NCBI GenBank assembly: GCA_017535125.1 | Contig: JAFXUS010000018.1 | Location: 23,473-87,472, forward strand | From: Bacteroidales bacterium | GTDB taxonomy: Bacteria; Bacteroidota; Bacteroidia; Bacteroidales; UBA932 | Length of the DNA stretch: 64,000 nt | Direction: 5' to 3' | Shown: in pieces, positions 1 to 7,627 of the stretch | Position numbering within the stretch: the stretch's first letter is position 1 | Layout of the letters: every line of letters begins with the position of its first letter | The notes under the pieces: model-generated | The model's database searches: none | Told to the model about the DNA's origin: nothing | What the model saw: only the letters and a program-made list of their open reading frames with translations | Made by a program: the position numbers and the translations under genes

Positions 1-520
1 GGTCTGGACGGCCGAACAGGCGGAACCGCTGGGCATCGACCTTCGCTATTCCCTTCCCAAAGAAGGTTTCACGCTCTGGTTCGACGGCTGGGTGATTCCC
101 AAATATGCCAAGAACACGAAGGCGGCCAGCTACTGGATCAATTTCATGTCCCGTCCGGACATCGCCATCCGTAACGTCCGCGAGACGGGCTACGTCTCCG
201 CCAACGGCTCCATGGACGTATTGAACGCCTTCATCGATGAAAAATACGAGCCGATAGATCTATCCTATTTCTTCGGTCCTGAAGCATCTTCCGTCCGCAC
301 TAACCCCGTGATGTATCCCGACGCCACCTCCATCCAGCGCGCCGCGATGGAGCATGACATGGGCGACCGCATCCGTGCGCTGGACGCCATGTGGAGCCGC
401 GTGAAAGGGGAGAACGCCAATGCGGTCATGGCCGTCGTCATCGGCATCCTCCTGGCCATACTGCTCGGCGTGGCCTATTATCGCCGTTTCCACGGCAAGA
501 ATCAGGAAGAAAACAGCTAG
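1..520 (+). CDS. PotD-like ABC transporter substrate-binding protein, C-terminal part
   Basis: The 5' end is outside the window; the open frame runs from base 2 to a TAG at 518-520 (about 172 residues visible). The visible part resembles the C-terminal lobe of extracytoplasmic polyamine-binding proteins (PotD family): a GFTLWFDGWVIPKYAKN stretch, then a TKAASYWINFMSRPDIA-type helix. Unusually, the chain ends in a hydrophobic helix (VMAVVIGILLAILLGVAYY) followed by a basic tail RRFHGKN, so the mature protein may be held in the membrane by its C-terminus or be fused to a membrane component upstream. The stop overlaps the convergent tdh stop by 4 bases. Family assignment is moderately sure; substrate (spermidine/putrescine) is inferred. 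Confidence 0.75.
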   Translation, partial: VWTAEQAEPLGIDLRYSLPKEGFTLWFDGWVIPKYAKNTKAASYWINFMSRPDIAIRNVRETGYVSANGSMDVLNAFIDEKYEPIDLSYFFGPEASSVRTNPVMYPDATSIQRAAMEHDMGDRIRALDAMWSRVKGENANAVMAVVIGILLAILLGVAYYRRFHGKNQEENS

Positions 521-1470
521 AGCAGCTTTTCCCGCAGGTGCTTGAGCATATCCTTGGTCATCGTCTCCAGGTTGTAGGACGGTGACCAGCCCCATTCCTT
601 GCGGGCGCACACGTCGTCCATCTTGTTCGGCCAGGAATCTGCGATGGCCTGCCGGACCGGATCCACCTCATAGCGCATCTTGAAGTTCGGAACGTGCTTG
701 CGGATGGCGTCATAGACCTCTTCCGGGTCGAAGCTCATCGAGGCGATGTTGAACGCGTTGCGGTGCACCAGGTAGCGCGGATCCGCCTCCATCAGGTTGA
801 TGGCGGCCTTGATGGCGTCCGGCATGTACATCATGTCCATGAAAGTGCCGTGCGCCAGCGGGCAGACGAATTCCTCGCCTTTGACGGCGGCGTAATAGAT
901 TTCGACGGCATAGTCCGTGGTGCCGCCGCCGGGCAGGGTCTTGTACGAAATCAGGCCCGGGAAGCGCACCGAACGCGTGTCCACGCCATATTTATGGAAA
1001 TAATAATCGCTCAGCAGTTCGGTCGCCACCTTGGTCACGCCGTACATCGAAGTCGGCCGCTGGATGGTGTCCTGGGGCGTATTGTCGCGCGGCGTATCCG
1101 GGCCGAAGGAACCGATGGAAGAAGGCGTGAACACGGCGCAGTGCTTCTCCCGCGCCACCTCGAGGATGTTGATCAGGCCGTTCATCTGGATATCCCAGGC
1201 CTTGAGCGGAAGGCGCTCGGCCGTAGCGGACAGCAGGGCGGCGAGGTTGTAGATGGTGTCGATGTCGTATTTGTCCACGATATCCGCGATCTGCTGGCCG
1301 TTGCAGACGTTCGCCTGCTCGGCGGGGCCGCTCTCCAGTAAATCGCCCGTCGGGGCGGATCCGGGGATATAGCCGGCCACGATGCGGCCCTGGTGGTAAA
1401 TCTTGCGGAGTTTCATCGTGAGTTCCGAGCCGATCTGGCCGGTGGAACCGATGACGAGAACATTTTTCAT
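517..1470 (-). CDS. tdh: L-threonine 3-dehydrogenase, SDR (epimerase-like) type
   Basis: Predicted to oxidise L-threonine to 2-amino-3-ketobutyrate with NAD+. The 317-residue protein has an N-terminal Rossmann glycine motif (GSTGQIG, about residues 8-14), the SDR catalytic pair YGVTK near the middle, and the conserved FPGLISYKTLPGGGTTDYA and HRNAFNIASMSF segments known from SDR-type threonine dehydrogenases rather than zinc-dependent Tdh. The partner enzyme kbl lies divergently across an 80-bp gap with a shared symmetric promoter, which strongly supports the threonine role over a generic sugar epimerase. The 3' end overlaps the preceding gene's stop by 4 bases. Confidence 0.93.
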   Translation of the reverse strand: MKNVLVIGSTGQIGSELTMKLRKIYHQGRIVAGYIPGSAPTGDLLESGPAEQANVCNGQQIADIVDKYDIDTIYNLAALLSATAERLPLKAWDIQMNGLINILEVAREKHCAVFTPSSIGSFGPDTPRDNTPQDTIQRPTSMYGVTKVATELLSDYYFHKYGVDTRSVRFPGLISYKTLPGGGTTDYAVEIYYAAVKGEEFVCPLAHGTFMDMMYMPDAIKAAINLMEADPRYLVHRNAFNIASMSFDPEEVYDAIRKHVPNFKMRYEVDPVRQAIADSWPNKMDDVCARKEWGWSPSYNLETMTKDMLKHLREKLL

Positions 1471-1501
1471 AAGTGTGTTTCGCGTGCTATTAATTGTAAC
1501 G

Positions 1502-1518
1502 CAAATTTATTAAATTTG
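1502..1518. promoter_or_regulatory. Back-to-back -7 boxes (bidirectional promoter) for tdh and kbl
   Basis: The 17-bp perfect palindrome CAAATTTATTAAATTTG contains two Bacteroidota-type -7 boxes (TAAATTTG) facing outward: 1511-1518 toward kbl and the complement of 1502-1509 toward tdh. Distances to the two ATGs are nearly equal (32 and 31 bases). The layout predicts co-expression of the two threonine-degrading enzymes; no -33 element was resolved with confidence. Confidence 0.6.
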
Positions 1519-1550
1519 TGGGAGAAATCGCTAATAAATCCACATAATTT

Positions 1551-2744
1551 ATGTACGGCAAGTTTCAATCTTATCTTCAAAACGAACTCAAGGCCATCGA
1601 CGAAGCCGGCCTCTACAAACGCGAACGGACCATCTGCTCCCCGCAGGGGGCGGAGATCACCCTGGCCGACGGCAGCAAGGCCCTGAATTTCTGCGCCAAC
1701 AACTATCTCGGGCTCTCCGACAACCCGCGCCTGATCGCCGCCGCCAGGAAGGCGATGGACGAGCGCGGCTTCGGCATGTCCTCCGTCCGCTTCATCTGCG
1801 GCTGCCAGGACCTGCACCGCGAGCTGGAGAAGGCCATTTCGGCCTATTTCCATACGGACGACACCATTCTCTACGCCGCCTGCTTCGACGCCAACGGCGG
1901 CGTGTTCGAGCCGCTCCTGACAGCCGAGGACGCCATCATCTCCGACGCGCTTAACCATGCCTCCATCATCGACGGCGTGCGCCTCTGCAAGGCCGTCCGC
2001 TACCGTTACGCCAACGCCGACATGGCGGAGCTGGAGAAATGCCTCCAGGAGGCGCAGGCGCAGCGTTTCCGCATCATCGTGACCGACGGCGTCTTCTCCA
2101 TGGACGGCAACGTGGCCCCGATGGACAAGATCTGCGCCCTCGCGGAGAAATATGACGCGCTGGTCATGGTGGACGAGAGCCACAGCGCCGGCGTCGTGGG
2201 CAAGCGCGGCAGGGGAGTCGCCGAGCTCTACGACCTGTACGGCCGCATCGACATCCACACCGGCACCCTCGGCAAGAGCTTCGGCGGCGCCGTGGGCGGC
2301 TTCACCACCGGCCGGCAGGAAATCATCGACATGCTGCGCCAGCGCAGCCGTCCGTACCTCTTCTCCAACTCGCTGCCGCCGATGATCTGCGCCGCCGGCA
2401 TCGAACTGTTCAAGATGCTGGACGAGAGCGACGAACTGCACGACCGCCAGCAGGAGAATGTCGCCTATTTCCGCGACAAGATGATCGCGGCCGGATTCGA
2501 CATCAAACCCACGCAGAGCGCCATCTGCGCCGTGATGCTCTACGACGCGCCGCTGAGCCAGCGCTTCGCCGCCGCCATGGCGAAAGAGGGCATTTTCGTG
2601 ACCGGATTCTACTACCCGGTGGTCCCGAAGGGCCAGGCCCGCATCCGCGTACAGCTCTCCGCCGCCCACACCCGCGCCCAGCTGGACAAGGCCATCGCCG
2701 CCTTCATAAAGGTAGGACGCGAACTCAACGTCATCCCGGGCTAA
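1551..2744 (+). CDS. kbl: Glycine C-acetyltransferase (2-amino-3-ketobutyrate CoA ligase)
   Basis: PLP-dependent alpha-oxoamine synthase that splits 2-amino-3-ketobutyrate with CoA into glycine and acetyl-CoA, completing threonine catabolism begun by Tdh. At 397 residues it is the normal length and close to E. coli Kbl throughout: NFCANNYLGL near residue 45, FGMSSVRFICG, the ISDALNHASIIDG segment, DESHSAGVVG, the PLP-lysine region GTLGKSFGGAVGG (Lys about 244), and the C-terminal VTGFYYPVVPKGQARIR. These make Kbl far more likely than AONS or a sphingolipid-type synthase. Oddity: the last five codons and stop fall inside a dispersed repeat (2727-2776), so the tail NVIPG appears to be supplied by the repeat. 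Confidence 0.96.
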   Translation: MYGKFQSYLQNELKAIDEAGLYKRERTICSPQGAEITLADGSKALNFCANNYLGLSDNPRLIAAARKAMDERGFGMSSVRFICGCQDLHRELEKAISAYFHTDDTILYAACFDANGGVFEPLLTAEDAIISDALNHASIIDGVRLCKAVRYRYANADMAELEKCLQEAQAQRFRIIVTDGVFSMDGNVAPMDKICALAEKYDALVMVDESHSAGVVGKRGRGVAELYDLYGRIDIHTGTLGKSFGGAVGGFTTGRQEIIDMLRQRSRPYLFSNSLPPMICAAGIELFKMLDESDELHDRQQENVAYFRDKMIAAGFDIKPTQSAICAVMLYDAPLSQRFAAAMAKEGIFVTGFYYPVVPKGQARIRVQLSAAHTRAQLDKAIAAFIKVGRELNVIPG

Positions 2745-2776
2745 TTAGAGTCATTCCGGGCTTGACCCGGAATCTC
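2727..2776 (+). repeat. Dispersed palindromic repeat, copy 1
   Basis: This 50-bp stretch is repeated almost exactly, inverted, at 51846-51896. It holds a GTCATCCCGGG half-unit, an AT-rich spacer, and a full palindrome at 2753-2773 (ATTCCGGG, CTTGA, CCCGGAAT) followed by CTC. It overlaps the 3' end of kbl and stops 8 bases before the next ATG, so its hairpin could affect termination or translation start. The same GTCATTC...GAATCTC frame recurs inside murF. Confidence 0.75.
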
Positions 2777-2784
2777 CCAGCACC

Positions 2785-3429
2785 ATGATCCCTACCCTCG
2801 AATATCTGGAAGAGCGCTTCGGCACGTTCAACGAACTGTGCTTCGGAGGCGCTCTTCCGCGTATTCCGATCAAGCTAAGCAACGCCCGTTCCTTCGTCGG
2901 GCGCCTGCAGTACCGGCCGGTCCGCGACTGGCGGGGCAGGGTGGTACGCCGCGAGGACTTCGTGCTGCGCATCAGCAAGCGCTTCGACCTGCCGGAGGCG
3001 GAAGTCGAAGACACGCTCATCCATGAGATGATCCACTACTGGATCGCGCTGGAAGGCCTGAAGGACAGCTCCACGCACGGCAGGATCTTCCGGGATAAGA
3101 TGAAGGAAATCAACAAGCTGCACGGCCGGCACCTCACCATCTCCCACAAGTCCACGCCCGAGGAGCAGGACCGCGACACACACGTTTCCGACCACTATTT
3201 CTGCGTCTCGCAGCTCGCCGACGGCCGCACCGCGATCACCGTCGTCGCCAGCACCTGCGTCTCGCGCATCCGCCGCGCCTTCCGCTGGTCCCCGACCGTC
3301 CGCAGCCAGGCCTGGTACGTCAGCACCGACCCCTGGTTCAACCGCTTCCCCCGCTGCCGCAGCCCCAAACTCTTCCCGGTAGACTCGGAAGAACTCCTAA
3401 AACATTTGAACGACGCTGAACCATTGTAA
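2785..3429 (+). CDS. SprT-like zinc metalloprotease domain protein
   Basis: A 214-residue protein with a SprT-type active site: HEMIHYW (HExxH) near residues 80-86 for zinc binding, preceded by the typical N-terminal segment ending in a short beta hairpin. A further HGRIF motif about 20 residues on may supply the third ligand. The C-terminal half carries the small beta-rich region common in Bacteroidota homologues but without an obvious four-cysteine zinc ribbon; only scattered cysteines (YFCVSQ, STCVS, RCRSP) are seen. Role unknown; eukaryotic SPRTN repairs DNA-protein crosslinks but that cannot be assumed here. It sits between a dispersed repeat upstream and a folded element downstream. Confidence 0.85.
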   Translation: MIPTLEYLEERFGTFNELCFGGALPRIPIKLSNARSFVGRLQYRPVRDWRGRVVRREDFVLRISKRFDLPEAEVEDTLIHEMIHYWIALEGLKDSSTHGRIFRDKMKEINKLHGRHLTISHKSTPEEQDRDTHVSDHYFCVSQLADGRTAITVVASTCVSRIRRAFRWSPTVRSQAWYVSTDPWFNRFPRCRSPKLFPVDSEELLKHLNDAEPL

Positions 3430-3430
3430 A

Positions 3431-3523
3431 GCGCCAGCCAGCGGGTAGCATGTGCGCGAGCCTGCGCACGTTTGCCCGTGCGGTCGGGGGCCGTGGGGAG
3501 GGTGCGTCGGAAGCGGCTGGCGC
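3431..3523 (+). repeat. Folded 93-nt element, copy A
   Basis: Begins one base after the SprT-like stop codon. An outer stem GCGCCAGCC (3431-3439) pairs perfectly with GGCTGGCGC (3515-3523). Inside are a hairpin GTGCGC/GCGCAC (3452-3457 with 3464-3469) and a G-rich core. A second copy lies at 31461-31552 with a nearly identical core but a differently sequenced, still paired outer stem. Strand and whether it acts as RNA or as a DNA element are unknown. Confidence 0.65.
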
Positions 3524-3541
3524 CCAGAAGCAGCAGCCGTA

Positions 3542-3601
3542 ACAGCAGAGGCAGTACCTGGACAAGCATTTTGTAGCTTGGACAGATACTGCCTTTGCTG
3601 T
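3542..3601. terminator. Long inverted repeat, probable bidirectional terminator
   Basis: Fifteen-base arms (3542-3556 and 3587-3601) pair with one G-T mismatch around a 30-nt loop that contains a smaller stem CAAGC/GCTTG (3563-3567 with 3576-3580). It lies between the convergent SprT-like gene and the transporter, 18 bases after folded element A, an arrangement repeated at 31569-31623. Termination is the simplest role; no long T-run follows. Confidence 0.55.
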
Positions 3602-3614
3602 CGGCGGAAAATGC

Positions 3615-4892
3615 TTATTTTGCGGCTTTCTGCGGATCCTTGAAGAGGATGGCGAAAAGTAGACCGACCACGAGGGCGTAGCCCGCGAAAATGTACCAGG
3701 CAGTGGCCCAGGACGGCTCGGCGGCGTTATAGACGAAATGATTCACCACGCGGCCGGCGGCCCAGGTGCCGATCGAAGCGCCGAGACCGTTGGTCATCAG
3801 CATGAAGAGACCCTGTGCCGAGGAGCGGATGCCCTTGTCGGTATTCTCATTGACGAAGAGCGAGCCGGAGATATTGAAGAAATCGAAGGCCACGCCATAG
3901 ACGATGCAGCTCAGGACGAACATCCACACGCCGCCGCCCGGATTACCTGCCCCGAAGAAGCCGAAGCGGAACACCCAGGCGAACATCGCGATGAGCATCA
4001 CCTTCTTGATGCCGAACTTTTTCATGGCGAAGGGAATCAGCAGGATGCAGAGCGTCTCGGAAAGCTGGCTCAGGGAGATCAGCGCGTTGGCGTTATTCGC
4101 ACCCCAGGCATTGGCGAAGAGGGGGTTTTCCTTGAACGAAGTGATATAGGTATTGGCGTAGCCGTTCGTGATCTGCAGGGAGGCGCCGAGCAGCATCGAG
4201 AAGATGAAGAACACGGCGAACTGACGGTCCTTGAACAGCTTGAAGGCAGTCAGACCGGTGGCCTCGGCAAAGGACTGCGTGCCTTCGGTCTTGGGCTTGC
4301 ACGGGCAGTTCGGCAGGGTGAGGGAATAGCCGCAGAGCACCAGGCTCAGGATGCCGGACACGAAGAACTGATTGTAGGTATGCTGGAACTGCACGCCGTC
4401 GGCCCCCTTCATGAAGTTCACGAAAAGCATCGTAAGGATGAAGCCGATGGTACCGAACACGCGGATGGGCGGGAAGGCCTTGACCGGATCCTTGCCTGCC
4501 TTCTCCAGGGCATTGTAAGCCACGGAGTTGGAGATGGCGATCGTAGGCATGTAGAAGGCAACGCTTACCGTATAGAGCAGATAGAACACACCGAACTGGA
4601 TATCCGCACCCGCATTCATCGCATACCAACCGGCGCCCAGCATGGAAATGCCGGCGATTCCCTGGCAGAGGGAGAGCACCTTCTGCGCCGGAATCCATTT
4701 GTCGGCCACGATACCCATCAGGGCCGGCATGAAGATGGACACGAAGCCCTGGGTGGCGAAGAAAAGCCAGATCTGCGGGCCAAAGCCGCTGCTTGCGAGG
4801 AAACTTCCCATCGAGGTGAGGTAGGCGCCCCACGCAGCGAATTCCAGGAAATTCATGATGATCAGCCTGAGGCTGACGTTCGATTTGTTCAT
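3615..4892 (-). CDS. Nucleoside:H+ symporter family MFS transporter
   Basis: A 425-residue integral membrane protein with about twelve hydrophobic segments and the N-terminal signature LIIMNFLEFAAWGAYLTSMG followed by the GIVADKW loop, matching the NupG/XapB nucleoside permease family that imports nucleosides with protons. The ATG at 4890-4892 was chosen because upstream in-frame codons are non-hydrophobic and unlike the family. A cysteine pair (NCPCKP) lies in the central cytoplasmic loop. It is monocistronic, converging on the SprT-like gene. Family is fairly sure; the substrate is inferred only. Confidence 0.87.
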   Translation of the reverse strand: MNKSNVSLRLIIMNFLEFAAWGAYLTSMGSFLASSGFGPQIWLFFATQGFVSIFMPALMGIVADKWIPAQKVLSLCQGIAGISMLGAGWYAMNAGADIQFGVFYLLYTVSVAFYMPTIAISNSVAYNALEKAGKDPVKAFPPIRVFGTIGFILTMLFVNFMKGADGVQFQHTYNQFFVSGILSLVLCGYSLTLPNCPCKPKTEGTQSFAEATGLTAFKLFKDRQFAVFFIFSMLLGASLQITNGYANTYITSFKENPLFANAWGANNANALISLSQLSETLCILLIPFAMKKFGIKKVMLIAMFAWVFRFGFFGAGNPGGGVWMFVLSCIVYGVAFDFFNISGSLFVNENTDKGIRSSAQGLFMLMTNGLGASIGTWAAGRVVNHFVYNAAEPSWATAWYIFAGYALVVGLLFAILFKDPQKAAK

Positions 4893-4949
4893 ATGCTTTT
4901 TCGTTAAAGTTGTATCCGCAAAATTACGAGTTTTTCGCGGGATTTTCAC

Positions 4950-4957
4950 TATCTTTG
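4950..4957 (+). promoter_or_regulatory. -7 box of tgt promoter (near-leaderless)
   Basis: TATCTTTG matches the Bacteroidota -7 consensus TAnnTTTG and ends only four bases before the tgt ATG. Transcription would then start at or within a few bases of the initiation codon. Confidence 0.6.
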
Positions 4958-4961
4958 AACG

Positions 4962-6092
4962 ATGAAATTTACGAAGACCGCGACCGATCCGCATTCTTCC
5001 GCCCGTGCGGGCGTGATTGAGACGGACCACGGCCAAATCCATACTCCCATCTTCATGCCCGTCGGGACCGTCGGTTCCGTCAAGGGCGTCTATCACCGCG
5101 ACCTCAAGGAGGACGTCGGCGCGGAAATCATCCTCGGCAACACCTATCATTTGTACCTGCGCCCCGGCCTCGACACGCTGAAAGCGGCCGGCGGCCTGCA
5201 CAAGTTCGAAGCCTGGGACCGCCCCATCCTCACGGACAGCGGAGGATTCCAGGTATTCTCCCTGAGCCCCATCCGCAAACTCACCCCGGAAGGCTGCACC
5301 TTCCAGAGCCATATCGACGGCTCGCGCCACAGCTTCACGCCGGAGAACAACGTGGACACGCAGCGCATCATCGGCGCCGACATCATGATGGCGCTGGACG
5401 AATGCTGCCCCGGCGACGCCGACCACGCCTACGCCCGCAAGAGCCTGAACCTGACCAAGGCCTGGCTGGAGCGTTTCGCGAAGCGCTTCGCGGAGACGGA
5501 GCCGCTCTACGGCTATTCCCAGACCTTCTTCCCGATCGTGCAGGGATGCGTCTATCCCGACCTGCGCCGGGAGGCGGTGGACCATGCCGTGCAGCTCGGC
5601 GCGGAGGGCTACGCCATCGGCGGCCTGGCCGTGGGGGAGCCCACGGAGAAGATGTACGAGATGCTGGAGCTGGTCTGCCCGCTGCTGCCGGACGACCGTC
5701 CGCGCTACCTGATGGGCGTCGGCACGCCGGCGAACCTGCTGGAGGGCATCGCACGCGGCGTGGACATGTTCGACTGCGTCATGCCCACGCGCAACGGACG
5801 CAACGGCATGCTCTTCACCTGGGACGGCATCATGAACATGCGCAACGCGAAGTGGGCGCAGGATTTCTCCGAACTTGATCCGAAGGGCGCCTCCTTCGTG
5901 GACCATACCTACACGAAAGCCTACCTGCACCACCTTTTCGTGGCGGGGGAGATGTTCGCGGCGATGCTCGCGAGCGAGCACAACCTCGCCTTCTACCTGG
6001 ACCTGGTCCGCACGGCGCGTACGCATATCGAGGCCGGCGACTTCGCCGCCTGGAAGGAAAGCACCCTCGAACGCATTTCAAGAAGGATATAG
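4962..6092 (+). CDS. tgt: tRNA-guanine transglycosylase
   Basis: Exchanges guanine 34 of GUN-anticodon tRNAs for the queuosine precursor preQ1. The 376-residue TIM-barrel protein shows LTDSGGFQVFSL near residue 92, GGLAVGEP near 221, and the catalytic MFDCVMPTRNGRNG near 268. The C-terminal CxCxxC...H zinc site of the E. coli type is not present: the matching segment reads LDPKGASFVDHTYTKAYLHHL. As I recall, Bacteroidota Tgt proteins share this. queA, which acts next in the pathway, is also in the window (35957-37162). Tgt heads a tight run tgt-lptG-dut-murF with gaps of 1, 1 and 9 bases. Confidence 0.96.
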   Translation: MKFTKTATDPHSSARAGVIETDHGQIHTPIFMPVGTVGSVKGVYHRDLKEDVGAEIILGNTYHLYLRPGLDTLKAAGGLHKFEAWDRPILTDSGGFQVFSLSPIRKLTPEGCTFQSHIDGSRHSFTPENNVDTQRIIGADIMMALDECCPGDADHAYARKSLNLTKAWLERFAKRFAETEPLYGYSQTFFPIVQGCVYPDLRREAVDHAVQLGAEGYAIGGLAVGEPTEKMYEMLELVCPLLPDDRPRYLMGVGTPANLLEGIARGVDMFDCVMPTRNGRNGMLFTWDGIMNMRNAKWAQDFSELDPKGASFVDHTYTKAYLHHLFVAGEMFAAMLASEHNLAFYLDLVRTARTHIEAGDFAAWKESTLERISRRI

Positions 6093-6093
6093 C

Positions 6094-7182
6094 ATGCAGC
6101 AGATCAAGAAGATAGACTGGTATATCGCGAAGAAGTTCATCCTGACCTTCTTCCTGTCGCTGCTGCTCATCATCGTCATCGTCATCATCTTCGACCTGTC
6201 GGAGAAGATCGACTATTTCGTCAAAAACGATGCGCCGCTGAAAGCCATCATCTTCGATTACTACTGCAACTACATACCCTATCTGGTGAACATGTTCGCC
6301 TCGCTGTTCGTCTTCATCACGGTGATCTTCTTCACCTCGCGCATGGCTGCGAACTCCGAGATCATCGCCATCCTGTCCTGCGGCGTCAGCTTCCACCGGA
6401 TGATCATTCCGTACCTGGCCTCCGCCGCGCTCATCGCAATGTTCGCGCTGGGGCTCAATCTTTTCGTCATTCCGCACTCCAATGCCACGCGACTGGAATT
6501 CGAGACACAATATATCAAGAAGAACAACAGCTACCATCTCCGCGACATCCACTATCAGATTTCGCCCGGCCAGTTCGTGTACATCGAGTCCTTCAGCCGC
6601 TGGAACAACACCGCTTACAGGTTCACCATCGAGGACATGGACGGGCACCGGCTGACCCGCAAGGTCAGCGCCGAGACAGCCGTCTGGGACAGCACCCTGA
6701 CCGGCTGGCACTTAAACAAGGTCTTCATCCGGGACTACAGCGCAGGACTCAAGGACAATGTCTCGTACAAGGAGAAGATCGATACCGTGATTGCATTGAA
6801 TATCAAGGATTTGTTCAATAACGAGAAGACGGTGGAGACCCTGGATATCCGGGAATTGAATGAACTGATCGCCACACAGAAGATGCGCGGCGACGCCAAC
6901 GTGATGTATGCGGCCATCGAGAAGCAGCGCCGCATGACCATGCCGTTCTCCGCCCTGATCCTGACCATCATCGGCGTGTCGCTGTCCGCCCGCAAGCGGC
7001 GCGGCGGCATAGGCTGGAACATCGGTATCGGCATCGCGCTGGCGTTCTCCTACATCTTCTTCCTGCGCATCAGCGAGATGTTCGTCTATACGGACACACT
7101 GCCGCCCGGAATCGCCATGTGGCTGCCGAATCTGTTGTATATGGTGATCGCGTATTTCCTGTACAGGAGGGCTTGCAAGTAA
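6094..7182 (+). CDS. lptG: LptF/LptG family LPS-export permease
   Basis: A 362-residue inner-membrane protein of the YjgP/YjgQ family that forms the LptB2FG transporter extracting lipopolysaccharide from the inner membrane. Three N-terminal hydrophobic segments (about residues 13-40, 60-85, 105-130), a long periplasmic beta-jellyroll region (about 140-275), then three C-terminal segments give the expected layout; the [25 protein letters not shown] stretch before the last helices is typical. The ATG at 6094 is one base after the tgt stop, and an in-frame upstream extension would lie inside tgt. Whether it is LptF or LptG is not decidable; the symbol follows usage in Bacteroidota. Confidence 0.85.
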   Translation: MQQIKKIDWYIAKKFILTFFLSLLLIIVIVIIFDLSEKIDYFVKNDAPLKAIIFDYYCNYIPYLVNMFASLFVFITVIFFTSRMAANSEIIAILSCGVSFHRMIIPYLASAALIAMFALGLNLFVIPHSNATRLEFETQYIKKNNSYHLRDIHYQISPGQFVYIESFSRWNNTAYRFTIEDMDGHRLTRKVSAETAVWDSTLTGWHLNKVFIRDYSAGLKDNVSYKEKIDTVIALNIKDLFNNEKTVETLDIRELNELIATQKMRGDANVMYAAIEKQRRMTMPFSALILTIIGVSLSARKRRGGIGWNIGIGIALAFSYIFFLRISEMFVYTDTLPPGIAMWLPNLLYMVIAYFLYRRACK

Positions 7183-7183
7183 T

Positions 7184-7618
7184 ATGAAAGTTAAAGTAAT
7201 CAACAAGAGTTCGAATCCGCTGCCTGCGTATGCGACGGAATTCGCCGCCGGACTGGACGTCCGGGCCAACAACGACACCCCCATCGAGCTCCAACCGCTC
7301 GGCCGGGCCATCGTCCCGACAGGACTGTTCCTGGAGATTCCTGCCGGTTATGAAGTCCAGGTTCGTCCGCGCAGCGGACTGGCCGCCAAACGCGGCATCA
7401 CGGTCCTGAATGCGCCCGGCACCATCGACGCGGACTATCGCGGCGAGGTCTGCGTGATCCTGGTCAACCTCGGGGCGGAGCCTTTCGTCATCGAGCGCGG
7501 CGAACGCATCGCCCAGCTGGTGCTGGCCCGGCACGAAGTCATCGAATGGGAAGAGAGCGATTCCCTCGCGGAATCGGAACGGGGCGCCGGCGGCTTCGGC
7601 AGCACCGGCGTCAAATAG
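7184..7618 (+). CDS. dut: dUTP diphosphatase
   Basis: Hydrolyses dUTP to dUMP and pyrophosphate, keeping uracil out of DNA and feeding thymidylate synthesis. The 144-residue protein shows all five trimeric dUTPase motifs: AAGLDVRA (I), [11 protein letters not shown] (II), [13 protein letters not shown] (III), RGERIAQLV (IV) and the glycine-rich C-terminal arm [10 protein letters not shown] (V). It starts one base after lptG and precedes murF by 9 bases, so is co-transcribed. Confidence 0.97.
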   Translation: MKVKVINKSSNPLPAYATEFAAGLDVRANNDTPIELQPLGRAIVPTGLFLEIPAGYEVQVRPRSGLAAKRGITVLNAPGTIDADYRGEVCVILVNLGAEPFVIERGERIAQLVLARHEVIEWEESDSLAESERGAGGFGSTGVK

Positions 7619-7627
7619 ATCAGATAC

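Noticed and set aside
3431..3523. Integron attC site
   Set aside because: The element folds, but the RYYYAAC/GTTRRRY core sites are not at its ends and no integrase or cassette array is nearby.
4893..6026. N-terminal extension of the nucleoside transporter to an 803-residue protein
   Set aside because: The extra 378 residues are antisense to tgt and resemble no protein; the family start is at 4892.
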